A stretch of 64,000 nt of DNA. Origin: Spongilla lacustris. Lineage: Eukaryota; Porifera; Demospongiae; Spongillida; Spongillidae. The position numbers and the translations under genes are program-made. Each line of letters opens with the position of its first letter. Positions within the stretch are counted from its first letter, which is position 1. The notes under the pieces were generated by a model that did no database searches, was not told the origin of the DNA, and worked only from the letters and a program-made list of their open reading frames with translations. Of the stretch, positions 36,364 through 48,100 are shown piece after piece. The stretch covers positions 1,065,075 to 1,129,074 of the forward strand of contig OX442437.1 of the NCBI GenBank assembly GCA_949361645.1. Reading direction: 5' to 3'.

Positions 36364-36967
36364 CAGGGGCGGATACAGGAAATCTGGAAGGGGGGGGGGG
36401 GGTCCGACATGAATAATCAATAGGGGGAGGTGCGGGAGGGGGATGTGCCCCCTCCCGCGCGAAGCGCGGAAGCTTTTGGGGGTCCCGCTCTTAGCGACAC
36501 AGACTATCTATCAATACTTTGAAGCCTTAAACTGGGGCGAAAGACAAAAAAATGGCGGCAAATAATGGGTTGGGGCCTTGGGGGGGGGGGGGGGGGGGAA
36601 CTAATGGTTGTTGTCCGTTTTGGGCTCGATACAAGAAGTGGCCTGTGCGATAACTGGTCAGTGGGACTATAGAAGACCCATAAACTTAAAAGTACAGTAG
36701 TTTATGGTGAATACGGGCATAACGAGATAACGCGATCGGGCGGGTGCGCGATTCCTGTACGCGTAGGCCTAAATCTTTTAGCGCACTACATAATTACCTT
36801 TTGCTTTCTTGGAAAAGTAACTCAGGATACTTGCCGAATGAGGTGAGTGAACAGATCGATTGCTTGCCATCTGGATGATACGCTATATCACGTGGGATGT
36901 TAATTGCATTCATTAATAGTATTGATACTTAATTTTATTCATCATCGGGTCCCTGTATCCGCCACTG
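36364..36967. mobile_element. CAGGGGCGGATACAGG element inserted upstream of gene H
   Basis: Starts CAGGGGCGGATACAGG and ends CCTGTATCCGCCACTG. Copy I shows the uninterrupted site (gtataagctagaacttg at about 51741). The flanks aacta and agcta suggest a target duplication of about 5 bases. Interior G/C-rich with homopolymers; no coding. Confidence 0.75.
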
Positions 36968-37506
36968 AGCTAGAACTTGCATGCACTCCAATTATACACC
37001 ATATTCAGCGGCGTGTTCACTGGTGTACTGAAGAAACGGCTTATAGTACGTACATGTACGAATAAACGCACTTGCCTTTGTTCCATCCATGCATGCACAA
37101 TCAAAATAACAGTATAATATAACTATAATCATTATTACATATATATGATACATATATATATATGTTTGATCGGCCGCATTCTACTGCATGGCGTAATGGC
37201 TCGTATTCTTGGCCTCCCCTGGCATTGATTCGTTTGGTGTATGAGAGGAATAGAGAGGGAAGACGGGCTATTGGAAAAAGTGTCAGCTAGCTAGTCCTCA
37301 GGCAATTGTATACCGTAGAACACTTTTCAACCGTAGGGCCATGTACGCGTGATCACCTAGTATATAATATTGAGGGATGAGGGTCATCGCATCTGTCGCA
37401 GTGCGCAGTTCGCAGGGACCGGTATATTAATGTTATTAAAAATATATTATGAATTTAAATAACTACTAACACAAATACGCGCACGTCACATATTGCTGTT
37501 TCTTAT

Positions 37507-37610
37507 TATATAAACTACACCTATATAGTAATTCAAGTACTTTCTTTCGAGTTAACTTTCAGTCCGGATCTAAGATAAATCAGGAAAGTTAACTCGTGTA
37601 GTTTATATAG
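37507..37610. repeat. Partly deleted hairpin, copy H
   Basis: Same hairpin as 55095-55236, but the right arm has lost the stretch complementary to tcaagtactttctttcg, so only the outer and innermost parts still pair. Confidence 0.65.
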
Positions 37611-37860
37611 CTTATATAGTTATAATTGTGCAGTTCAATAACGAAGTATAGGTCTGCATGGCTCAAGCTGGACCTATACGTCGCTAAATATCATGATACC
37701 GGCATGTACTTGACGTGCTCTGGATCCGCCACGCCGACTGCAGTTTGTTGCGGGCCGTGGGCGCCCCATTGATCACTATATTACCTCACGCTCGCTAATT
37801 TTCATTTGTAATTGTTATAACGTCATGCATATATACAACTTTAATCAGAGTCACTCAAGG

Positions 37861-37942
37861 GCGTCCCCAGGGGGGGTGCAGGGGGGGGGCCATGCCCCCC
37901 CCCCCCCCCCCCTCCCCCCCCCCCCCCTTTTCGGGACTGAAT

Positions 37943-37979
<37 letters not shown>

Positions 37980-38139
37980 TTTTTCTTTGATTGCCAATAC
38001 GTTCAGAATTTCAAGCGGTAGTGCCCTTTTGAGTCAGGTACACGTGGATAGTATTGGACCTTGAACTGATAACATAAATACATATATTGATAACTTTACT
38101 GGGGAAAAAACTCGACACGGGAGCCGTTTCAAAGAACGT
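37861..38139. repeat. C-homopolymer-rich junction between duplications
   Basis: Several runs of C (37890-37926 and 37947-37977) separated by short unique pieces, in a repeat whose edge (acaactttaatcagagtcac) recurs at 63287-63360. It is a likely assembly weak point. Confidence 0.6.
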
Positions 38140-38480
38140 CAGTGGTATCAATACGTTCAGAATTTCAAGTTATATCCGTACAAGTGAGTATGTGCAGACA
38201 CCACGGAACCATTTCCACTTCCACCAACCACTGCGGTGGTAAACTTCCCACTTCAAACCCAGGCACCTCCCATCACAGCAGACGAGCCAAGGATTCCTGC
38301 TCAAACAAAACGACAGTACCACAATCATCGACTCACAACAGGTGGTGACTACACATATAACTACACTGGATAAAAACCCCAGAAGATCAACCAGACAACA
38401 CCATGCACCCATGAACCCTACTGTTAGCCGGAGGATAATTCGCCTCTCAGTGATCAATGGAGGGCTGGCAGGGAGATATT
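38140..38480 (+). pseudogene. Ty3/gypsy pol C-terminal fragment, copy 2
   Basis: Shows the RRSTRQHHAPMNPTVSRRII tail equivalent to the end of the 25690-26560 fragment, preceded by a serine/threonine/proline-rich stretch. The following 300 bases, shared with 26540-26800 and 58940-59250, may be remnants of a long terminal repeat (inference). Confidence 0.55.
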
Positions 38481-38795
38481 CTGACCATACCTATCTTAGT
38501 CCACTGGCATGTGATTATTTAGGTGCATGTGTTGAAACGGATACCCCGTGTTTTATCCCACTCCGTTTGACACACTCAGTAGCGATTTCTGTTAGCTGGA
38601 TATTCTATGTTTGTAGCTGTATTTTGCCATTTGATTTCTCTGTAGTTATATTCTTTTATAATCCTGACTTCCAAGAAACATGACACAACTTATCTCTTGT
38701 GAGATTGGTGGCCAGGGCCGTCCTATGTATGTGCACTGTAGAACTGTAGGTTAGATCTTGTGTATGCATGTGTACTGTGCGTAATTATAATTATT

Positions 38796-39047
38796 ACAAG
38801 TAAAATAAAAATGTATTCTCTATGAGAAAGTTGGTGGTATATAGGATTTGAAGGGAAAATGTAATGATCCTATATCTAGCACACATTGTAGATGGGGTGA
38901 TACATTGTTTATGTGCTAAATATAGGACTATTACATTTTTCCTTATGATTAGACCCTTGTTTCCTTCCTTTTTTTACACCACCATTGCCTTCAAATCCTA
39001 TACCACCAACTTTCTGATATAGAGAATGTTTTTTTAAATTTACTTGT
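38796..39047. mobile_element. Long-arm MITE, ACAAGTAAA family, copy 2
   Basis: Duplicate of 26825-27076 with a handful of base changes. Confidence 0.75.
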
Positions 39048-40247
39048 GCCATTGCTTTTTAAATCATAACTAGATGCTTTCAACAGTCATGTAAACACAA
39101 TCTAAATATTCCATTCATGATGCAACATGTTATCTTAGGGACACCACAGTAACTGAAAGACTGCTCCCACTGCTATGCTACAAAATGGTACTGTGATTCT
39201 TGATGTTAGAATGTATATGGATGTCCGTGCATATATGCACTTCAGTAAAGGGAAGTGGGGATGGGTGTAATTCTAATTTGAACAGGGTTTCCCTGTTCTT
39301 TAAGTTGCTTGTTTATGAAAATGCAAGCGCTAGGACTAATAGAGAAACACTGATCAACTATGTTACTTTTTAAATACTGTTCAGTTTTTATCCTCAGTTT
39401 TATTATAAGAGTAGTGATATCACCAAGTCTGTTTTCCTGATGATAAGCTGAGTGAGTTTCTTGATATGACAGCAACAGGTGTACCTTTTCCTTCATCACA
39501 ATTGAGTGCTCTGCACATCTGTGCAATCTCAACTTGTAAACAGTGTAGATTAGTTTCATGCTCTGGCAGCAGTGTACATGTATCAGTGCAAGCTGTTGTA
39601 CAACCAGTTCTTTGTATTTAAACTTTTAAAATGTAATACATCAGCATGAAAAGGCCAACACATGTACATCTTACTATACAGGTCACCAATGCACCAGATG
39701 ATGCAATGGTGCATTCGGAATGCTTAAATGTACTTAACACACCAACATACAGAGTACTTTCTTCACATGTTCATATAAGGCCGGACATGCATATGCAATC
39801 ATCATACGAAGTAAATCTCTTGGAGTGAGATGACCCCTCAGTTCAGGTGTAGAATTAATGTATAATCAACAGCTTGGGAAGGCTTATCAGATACATTAGT
39901 ATGGATGCCCCCAACATTTCTAGAAGGGGGGCGGCAGGATGAAGATGCCACCCCGAGAAGGGTGCGGGAGGAGGACATGCAGGCCTGGAGCGGAGCCCCA
40001 GAAGCCAACGCTTTTTGCATTGAAGGACTCTGAAAAAATGGCGGCCAGGAGGCCTTTTACAGACTAAAGTAGTACCTATATATATATTTTGTATACGTGT
40101 ACAATGTAAGAAAGAAAGTTACAATAGTAGTAATTGGTAGTGGACGCTGGGAATTTTAATTGAATGGTAGTTACGAAAGATTATTTTTAGATCTCCTCGG
40201 AACAACCATATGGAATATATACATGTCTAGTCAGTATTGGCGTCACC

Positions 40248-40540
40248 ATGGAACGCTACAAATTTAACATGTGCAATCGAGGTAAAGACGAGGCAGTCAA
40301 CCAAAATAGCACAACACTAAGGCCATTGCCAAAGAACTTCAATTTTGGGACCTTAGATCTAGTAGAAGATGAGATGATAAAGGACGGACTTGTGTTTGGG
40401 TCCGCTGAGAGTACAGGAGTTATCCCACGATAAGGCCATGATGATCTGCCCATTAAGTTGAAGAGGAATCTAACAAACAGATGAAACTTTTCAATGAAGA
40501 AGAACCTAAGCAAAGTAGTGCAGGCTGTGTAACATGCTCA
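40248..40540 (+). pseudogene. Ty3/gypsy gag fragment, copy 2
   Basis: Same fragment as at 29355. It lacks ten bases (tgaaagaccg) after GLVFG, so the frame runs on for a few other codons (SAESTGVIPR) before stopping; this does not restore the gag frame. Confidence 0.55.
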
Positions 40541-41432
40541 ATAATTAATGCTTGTTATCATTTGCATTCATGGCCGTATGGTTTAAAACACACCATTTCA
40601 AGCCGGCTAGAGCTACCGTAAATGAACATATCTCGCTAGAGTAAGAATACAGTTTGAAATTCTGAACCTATCGATAAAGTTCTTTGAAACGGTTCCTGTG
40701 TCAGGGTTGCGTCAGCTCATTCAAAAAGCGTTTTTAATGACGTCCATAATCGGGGTCAAATCATGAACTTTCGATAATATATGAGATTCTGATTTCCATT
40801 CATGATAAAGAATAATTGAAGAAATGAAATATGGAGATTACACAATTGTACATCTTACTTTACAGGTCACCAATGCACCAGATGATGCAATGGTGCATTC
40901 GGAATGCTTAAATGTACATAACACACCAACATACAGAGTACTTTCTTCACATGTTCATATAAGGCCGGACATGCATATGCAATCATCATACGAAGTAAAT
41001 CTCTTAGAGTGAGATGACCCCTCAGTTCAGATGTATTTATTTTTAATGTATAATCAACAGCTTGGGAAGGCTTATCAGATACATTAGTATGGATGCCCCC
41101 AACATTTCTAGAAGGGGGGCGGCAGGATGAAGATGCCACCCCGAGAAGGGTGCGGGAGGAGGACATGCAGGCCTGGAGCGGAGCCCCAGAAGCCAACGCT
41201 TTTTGCATTGAAGGACTCTGAAAAAATGGCGGCCAGGAGGCCTTTTACAGACTAAAGTAGTACCTATATATTTTGTATACGTGTACAATGTAAGAAACAA
41301 AGTTACAATAGTAGTAATTGGTAGGTGGACGCTGGGAATTTTAATTGAATGGTAGTTACGAAAGATTATTTTTAGATCTCCTCGGAACAACCATAAGGAA
41401 TATATACATGTCTAGTCAGTATTGGCGTCACC

Positions 41433-41730
41433 ATGGAACGCTACAAATTTAACATGTGCAATCGAGGTAAAGATGAGGCAGTCAACCAACATATCACAAC
41501 ACTAAGGCCATTGCCAAAGAACTTCAATTTTGGGACCTTAGATCTAGTAGAAGATGAGATGATAAAGGACGGACATGTGTTTGGGTGAAAGACCGTCCGC
41601 TGAGAGAACAGGAGTTATCCCACGATAAGGCCATGATGATCTGCCCATTAAGTTGAAGAGGAATCTAACAAACAGATGAAACTTTTCAATGAAGAAGAAC
41701 CTAAGCAAAGTAGTGCAGGCTGTGTAACAT
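41433..41730 (+). pseudogene. Ty3/gypsy gag fragment, copy 3
   Basis: Third copy, in unit 2 of the tandem duplication, with the same stop after VFG as copy 1. Confidence 0.55.
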
Positions 41731-42142
41731 GCTCAATAATTAATGCTTGTTATCATTTGCATTCATGGCCGTATGGTTTAAAACACACCATTTCAAGCCG
41801 GCTAGAGCTACCGTAAATGAACATATCTCGCTAGAGTAAGAGTACAGTTTGAAATTCTGAACCTATCGATAAAGTTCTTTGAAACGGTTCCTGTGTCAGG
41901 GTTGCGTCAGCTCATTCAAAAAGCGTTTTTAATGACGTCCATAATCGGGGTCAAATCATGAACTTTCGATAGTATATGAGATTCTGATTTCCATTCATGA
42001 TAAAGAATAATTGAAGAAATGAAATATGGAGATTACACAATTGAACACATACACAGAAAACAAATATAATGTGCATAAATTGTTCACATTAAAGAGGAAT
42101 CAGTGATTGCGCACTGGCACATGCACAGAACACAAATGCTGT

Positions 42143-45100
42143 TTACAGTAGCGAACAAGAGCTTTTCTTCTTCTCAGGCTTGCGGGGCTGCAGTACAGAC
42201 CTGATTGCTTCATCAAACACGAGTTTTAAATTCTTCTGTGTGACGGCTGAGCACTCCATGTAATTAGCTGCGCCAAGCTCCTTCTGCAGTTGAAGACCCT
42301 GAGGATAGGTGATGGGAGACAGTCCCTTTGTCTTGAGCTTCTCAATAGTCTCTTGGTCTTCTCTGAGATCCATCTTTGTTCCCACAAGAACAATGGGGGT
42401 GTTTGGACAATGGTGATTCACTTCAGGGTACCACTGTGTGAACAGAGATGAAATGCATTTTTACATGCTACAAACACTAAGCCTTTGCATTACACACTTT
42501 CTTTTTCACGTTCTCGAATGAAGCATGGCTGACCAATGAAAAACATATCAGGAAAACATCCTGTGTGTATGTGTGGCGGGGTGGTGTGAGAGGGTTATAC
42601 AAATGGGAGTTTAAAAAATGGTATCGATCACTTACTGTTGAGGGATAGGAGAGAGGCCTTAGTCTGTCATAGTCACCTTGACCTGTACAGGGGGATACAC
42701 GGTTATTTATGTGGCTTGCGTCCAAAAAATAGGTGTTTTTGAATGCAATACCTGCAGTGTCCCACAGACCCAGACTGATGGGCTTTCCGTCAACCATCAC
42801 ATTAGCTGAGTAGTTATCAAATCTGTTATGCGTGAAAAGTTTAATGATAAAACAGCAATCGCTTTTTAAATACAGTTTCCATGAAAATATCCTATATATG
42901 TTTTATAACATAAAATAATAGTGCTATAACGTTTGAATTTTTTTTTGAAGGATAAAAAAATAATAATGAACAGGGAATACATTTAAGAGAAAATAACACA
43001 AACCCAAAAAACAAAATTAAATATATAAAATATAAAGATGATGCAAAGGTAAAAAATGTTCAGTGGGTAGCTCTGCACAAGCCAAGGCTATAGAATGGTG
43101 TTGTGAGTGGGAGTGAAACGACCTGGTTCCTTGAAGGCACATGATTGCTGAGCGGAGTAGAGAAAAACTCAACTTGCACCGCAACCAAAAAGAGCAGTAG
43201 AATAGGGTTCTTGTCTCTTGTCAGCAATGAATGATGCTGGTTGCTATTGGACCCATACCTCCAGCTGTAGAGAAAACCAAGGGTGAAAAGGATCCATGCT
43301 CAATCTCTCTTACTCTTTCTTCATATTCCCTTTCTTATCCAGTTCATGTTTTCTATAGCACTTTGACAAGGAGGAATTGGTATAGGATTGAGCAAATGGA
43401 TTGAACACTCTGACATCAAAGTAGGCAGTTTGGTGGTCTTTTCCCCAGAAATTCTGTGCAGCAACATCAAGTCGAGCGCCTACCTCTCCATTTACAGACT
43501 TATATTTAAGGTGCTCACCCTGCAATGGCTGTGGGATAAGTTCTGTATGTACGTTATGACATACTTCACTGAGGAATGCAGAGGTCAAGTCTCGCACTTC
43601 ACTGTGTCGAATTGAAAGAAAGCCTTCAGACGGGCAATTCATGGCATGTGATGGTAATAAAGGAGGTTACCAGCCATAGATAGCATCTCAAAAAGCACTC
43701 TTGTGTAGAGCAAAACCATGCCGTGCAATAGGGAGAGCATTCAGCCAGCTGGATGCTCCTTTCTCACTTGCAATCTATACAGATCGTTTCTGTTTGGCTG
43801 GGAGTATAGCCAGTAACTTGGTGACAGATGCTGTTTCCATTGCTTTACGTTGGTTACGTGCCAGGTTCTTTTCCTCAAATTGCTGGATCTCAAGATCAGG
43901 AGGCATCGAAGTTGCATGAGTGATGACAAGGTTGCACATATACGGAAGTGGTGTAGTAATGTGAAGACATTAGGGATGGATTGATCATACCAAGGCCCCC
44001 CAGCCGAGTTGGAAGTGCCAATATGTTTCGATCAGTGTCATTGAATGGGCTATGACCAGTGAGGGAAGGTAGAAAAATAGTTCGTATGGCATCCTCAAGA
44101 GGTATAAAGAGCTCACTACTGTGAGGTATGGTTCCAGCAAGGTAAGTCCATTGACTGCATGAGGTTGGGTAAGTGCAAAAGCCTATAAATTTTTTACCTC
44201 GCCAAAAAATTAAGAGATTTTGTTTTTTTAAAACATACTGTTCAATGTAGGCTCTGGTCCCTATGGCAGCACCAAGGTATCATTCCACAGTGGTTTAAAA
44301 CCATAGCTGACCAGGACATTTTCAAATTACTGTATACAAATATGACCAACTTGTTTGTATCCTGATTTATAATGAGGTGATTAAATAAGTATAAGTTATT
44401 AAATAAAGTTAATACGGTAAAATCAAGACAGATTAATCAAGTTTATAAGATTTATATAAATTCCATTATTGTAATGAATTGATAGGTATTATTGGCATGT
44501 TATATTACACTAAACAGGTACTAAATGATGTAGGAATTAAAAATCCTAGAATAGTTAATTAAATTCAAGGCAAAAAATCAAGATCCTTTATACTTTATAA
44601 TCAAAAATACATTGGATAACTAACATAATTTATAATCATAAATGTATTTCAGTTCAGAAGATAGATTCTAATAGGTATCCTCAAGTGAAAGGCAACTACT
44701 TGATTCAGCCTGTTTTTTCGGACTTTTTCAATTCCTGCCTAAGACTAGTATACCCTGTCCGACCAAGCTTGTAAGTAGATGACATAAATAGAGCCTCATC
44801 TAAACTTATCTCTCTGCTAACCATTTCCTTGTGGAACAACTTGAGACCTACTGCAGCTACAGCCCTGTCATGTATGTAATTCTCCCTATGAAGCATGTAT
44901 CCTAACAATTGAATAGTTGTTATTTTTTGCATTTCTGCTTCCTCCTTCAATAGAGCAAACAAAGCATCTGTTCTCCTTTTGGAATGACGAGGGCTCAGTG
45001 CATCAAGTGGAGCAGTTGTGCTGGTACTTGCTTCATCTTGTTCTTTTTCGATCTCTTCCACTTCATCTCCTTCATGTTCATCTGAACTATGAGCAGCAAT

Positions 45101-48100
45101 TGGCTCATCGGTACCATCAGGTTTAAAAAACCTCTCTTGCTGAAACTCCATAAATGCCTTCTTTGTACTTTCGCTCTTCTGCCGTTTGCTTAACTTAGCC
45201 CATATACTCCTAAGACTACGAAAGCGATAAACCCATCGATCAAGACCTATAGGCTCGTCCACTATTCCTTCATCGTTCATAAATCGTCTGGCTGCCTCCA
45301 CGTTGCTTTTAACCTTCATTACGTACCTTTCAAACGCTTCTTGATTGCTAATGCTAGTGCTTCGGTAGTCGGCCATGATTACAAAAGCAAGTTACATTGT
45401 GATTATTAACAATTTTGTATCGTTAGTCACTTGTGTTTATAGCGTTTTTAAAAATCCAAACTTTGAAGCGGCAAGAAGCGGTGCATGTTAATAGGTAGGC
45501 ATTTAATAGCAGAAGGCTTTTACTATATTACTTTGCTTGAGAGGGCCGCCCTTTTTCACCCGTTTGTTCCCATAGGCGGTTGCACGTGATTTGATTACAT
45601 TGCGCAACCGTGTAATCCAATCAAATTTAAGATCTGTGACGAGCTACATGTATGCGTACAAAAATTATACCAGTATCTGTAAGAAGGTTTTAATAATATA
45701 TGGCTACTTTATTTACACAAGTAAATCAAAAACTTCTCTATCGAGAAAGTGATTGGTGGGATGTAGGATTGGTGGTGCAAAAAGCAAGGAAACAAGGTAC
45801 AGTGTGTTAAAGTGAGGTTTGGTAGGATCCTACAACTTACAGTCCTGAATTTGCAAATGAAGAAGCCTATTTGCAAATGTAGGACTGTTAAAGTTGTAGG
45901 ATCCTACCAAACCTCACTTTAACACACTGTACCTTGTTTCCTTGCTTTTTGCACCACCAATCCTACATCCCACTAATCACTTTCTCGATAGAGAAGTTTT
46001 TGATTTACTTGTTCCCCTAATTTTTTTTCTCTGCCAGGAGTGATCATGGCTAAGGCAATAATTAAGGCTTTTTAATTTTATGCAATTAACGGAGCGCGCG
46101 CGTACGTTGCTTGGTTTCAAATTACTAATGGCAGCTGCTGCGTATCAGTGAACAATACATGCACACGTAGCTGTAGATAAGCGTGTGGAAAATAGCAATC
46201 TTTATATGGACTAGTTCAGTTTTAGGTGTTGTTTAAAGGAACAACTATTGCTTCTATTGTTGTTTGGCAGCGTATCACCACCGCGATTTGTCGGAATCGA
46301 GTGACACGTGCAGCTGTCGAGGTGGCCGTATAGGACCTTAAGGTAAACATATATAGGCTTTGCCGGAGGGTATTGCAAAGGGTTTCTGGGTATTGTATTA
46401 GTCCAATCCACTCACTGAACTGCGTAGAATCCGTTTTGGGGTTGGGGTTGGAAGGAATAACTACTTGAAGCATACTGGCAAATTAGAACCGGGCCCAAAG
46501 TACCGGGTCCAATGTATCAGGCTTCTATCTTAACCGCGTTAGTCGATTCACTAAACCCCAATTGGTATATCGTAGATAGTTGTAGCTTTAATTTGAACCA
46601 AAAGATACAGGTAGAGGGGCACTTATGCAGTCCCCCCCCCCCCCCCCCCCCCCCAATTTGCGTTTACGTAATTATTTATTGCTTGTGGGGACTTAATTTG
46701 ACTCTTTATGTAAGAGGGAGGGGTCCCTCACCCTCCTCACTTTCTTTTTTTACTAAATAACGGATGTAACCAACACTCCATGAAATGGAATAAAAAGGGG
46801 AGGGTAAGGGAGGGGGAACCCCTCCCCTCCTTAAAGAACACTGTTACATGGTGGTAAGGTTGATGAAAGTTGCATTGTATGTATGGTTAACGGTAAGATG
46901 TTGTTGATAGGCCTACCTATATAGTTCTCCTTGCTAACCGAAACGAGCCGTTTCTTTGGCTTGGTCCTTTGCTGAATTATTAGAACCGCCTGTGCTGCAG
47001 CTGTGTACGTTAATTGTGGTAGCCTGGCAACAGTAAATTAAGACGCTTATGTGACGTCATATTGCATACTGCTAGGCAACCCCGATAATGAATTGCACCT
47101 GCTCGTGTCATTTCACGGCATTTCATCACCAGCTTACAACTGTAGGTCTTATTTGTATGAAAGGGCCCGTTTGGAAATCAAATGCTACTTTTTGAAGCTA
47201 ATCTCGTCTTCTTACGACGTTCCTGTCGCGAGTTATACATGATGAACGGAAGACGACGGAGGAGGAGGAGATGAACAAAAATTAAATGGCGGAATTTTGG
47301 TACCGACTTGTCACTCCACGTAAACGGCACTGTTTAGCGAAGCTCACGTTATATGTGCATATCTGTCATGTTTAGGATGGATTATATGCGAGCTGGCGAG
47401 TAAAGGCAACGCTTCGTTACCGTTTTAAAACGCTCGATCGAAAACCACGCCCACGAAGCCAATCCTACATAGGACCCACTACCGTGGGTCCTGATTCCAT
47501 CACTCACAGTGATTTTAAAATAATTCGTAACACACAAATACATCTGTTGAACACATTTACCTCAATTTAATACTTTGCACTTGACTATCAGGACCAATAT
47601 TAGGCCTAATTTGAAGTTGGAGCACAAATTATGATAGCTCAGGGAGTTTAAAACCATTAAAAAAAAAAAGTCTGAAGATTATATCCTGACCCCATGTCAT
47701 GGTTTTAAACCACTCACCATCAGCAATTACTGTGATTCCAGTACCTTCAAACAAATCTTTTGCTGATTGCACATACTCTTGTTTTACAATGAGGTGAGTC
47801 TTCGAGGCATTAGGGTAGTATCCAAACATTGGTACACCTTTGGTTATGATGTCCCACCAGCATCGAATGTTAGCTGTTGACCCAGCAGCTGCTGCATCAT
47901 CTGCATACCAAGCTTGGGTGACATCACAAGTTTGTAACTTTTTAATGAGTGGTAATATGCCAATTCCATATATTGCCATTGCTAATGGGTCACCCTGAGT
48001 GGTTCCTTCAGTTGAAAGCAGTGTTGCACCATCAATGTCCTCACGATAGGTATTAATTAGAACAACTGAAAGTGAAGGACAAAGGTGCTGGATGTTTCTA

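Larger units (their letters stand above)
26470..37860. repeat. Segmental duplication, copy H
   Basis: From the gypsy tail (agtgatcaatcgagg near 26512) through gene H to the 5' flank ending near 37830, the sequence is collinear with 38400-55450. Copy H lacks the insertions at 44289-47714 and 51849-54704 and the 1184-base tandem duplication, and has its own insertions at 27950-29012 and 36364-36967. Confidence 0.85.
39664..42031. repeat. 1184-bp tandem duplication (two units)
   Basis: Unit 1 runs 39664-40847 and unit 2 40848 to about 42031, each with the vtnapdda-coding piece, the GC-rich gcccccaacatttctagaag repeat and a gag fragment. At the junction, caattg runs straight into tacatctt, while copy H keeps caattgaacac; a 2-base TG is shared by both breakpoints. 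Confidence 0.85.
44289..47714. mobile_element. 3.4-kb terminal-inverted-repeat element inside the reverse transcriptase
   Basis: Starts AGTGGTTTAAAACCAT (44289-44304) and ends ATGGTTTTAAACCACT (47699-47714), a perfect 16-base inverted repeat. Copy H is uninterrupted here (ggtatctatcaccatcag near 32240), so it is an insertion. A CAC next to each end could be a 3-base target duplication. A third, variant copy of the terminal motif (gagtttaaaaccatt) lies at about 47644. It carries the 223-codon gene at 44705-45376 and the MITE at 45717-46012. Confidence 0.7.

Noticed and set aside
40248..40433. Intact 61-residue gene starting MERYKF
   Set aside because: Two sister copies show it is part of a decayed gypsy gag; the longer frame here results from a 10-base deletion.
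45717..46012. CRISPR-like or satellite array
   Set aside because: It is a single palindromic element, not direct repeats with spacers; no CRISPR arrays exist in the window.
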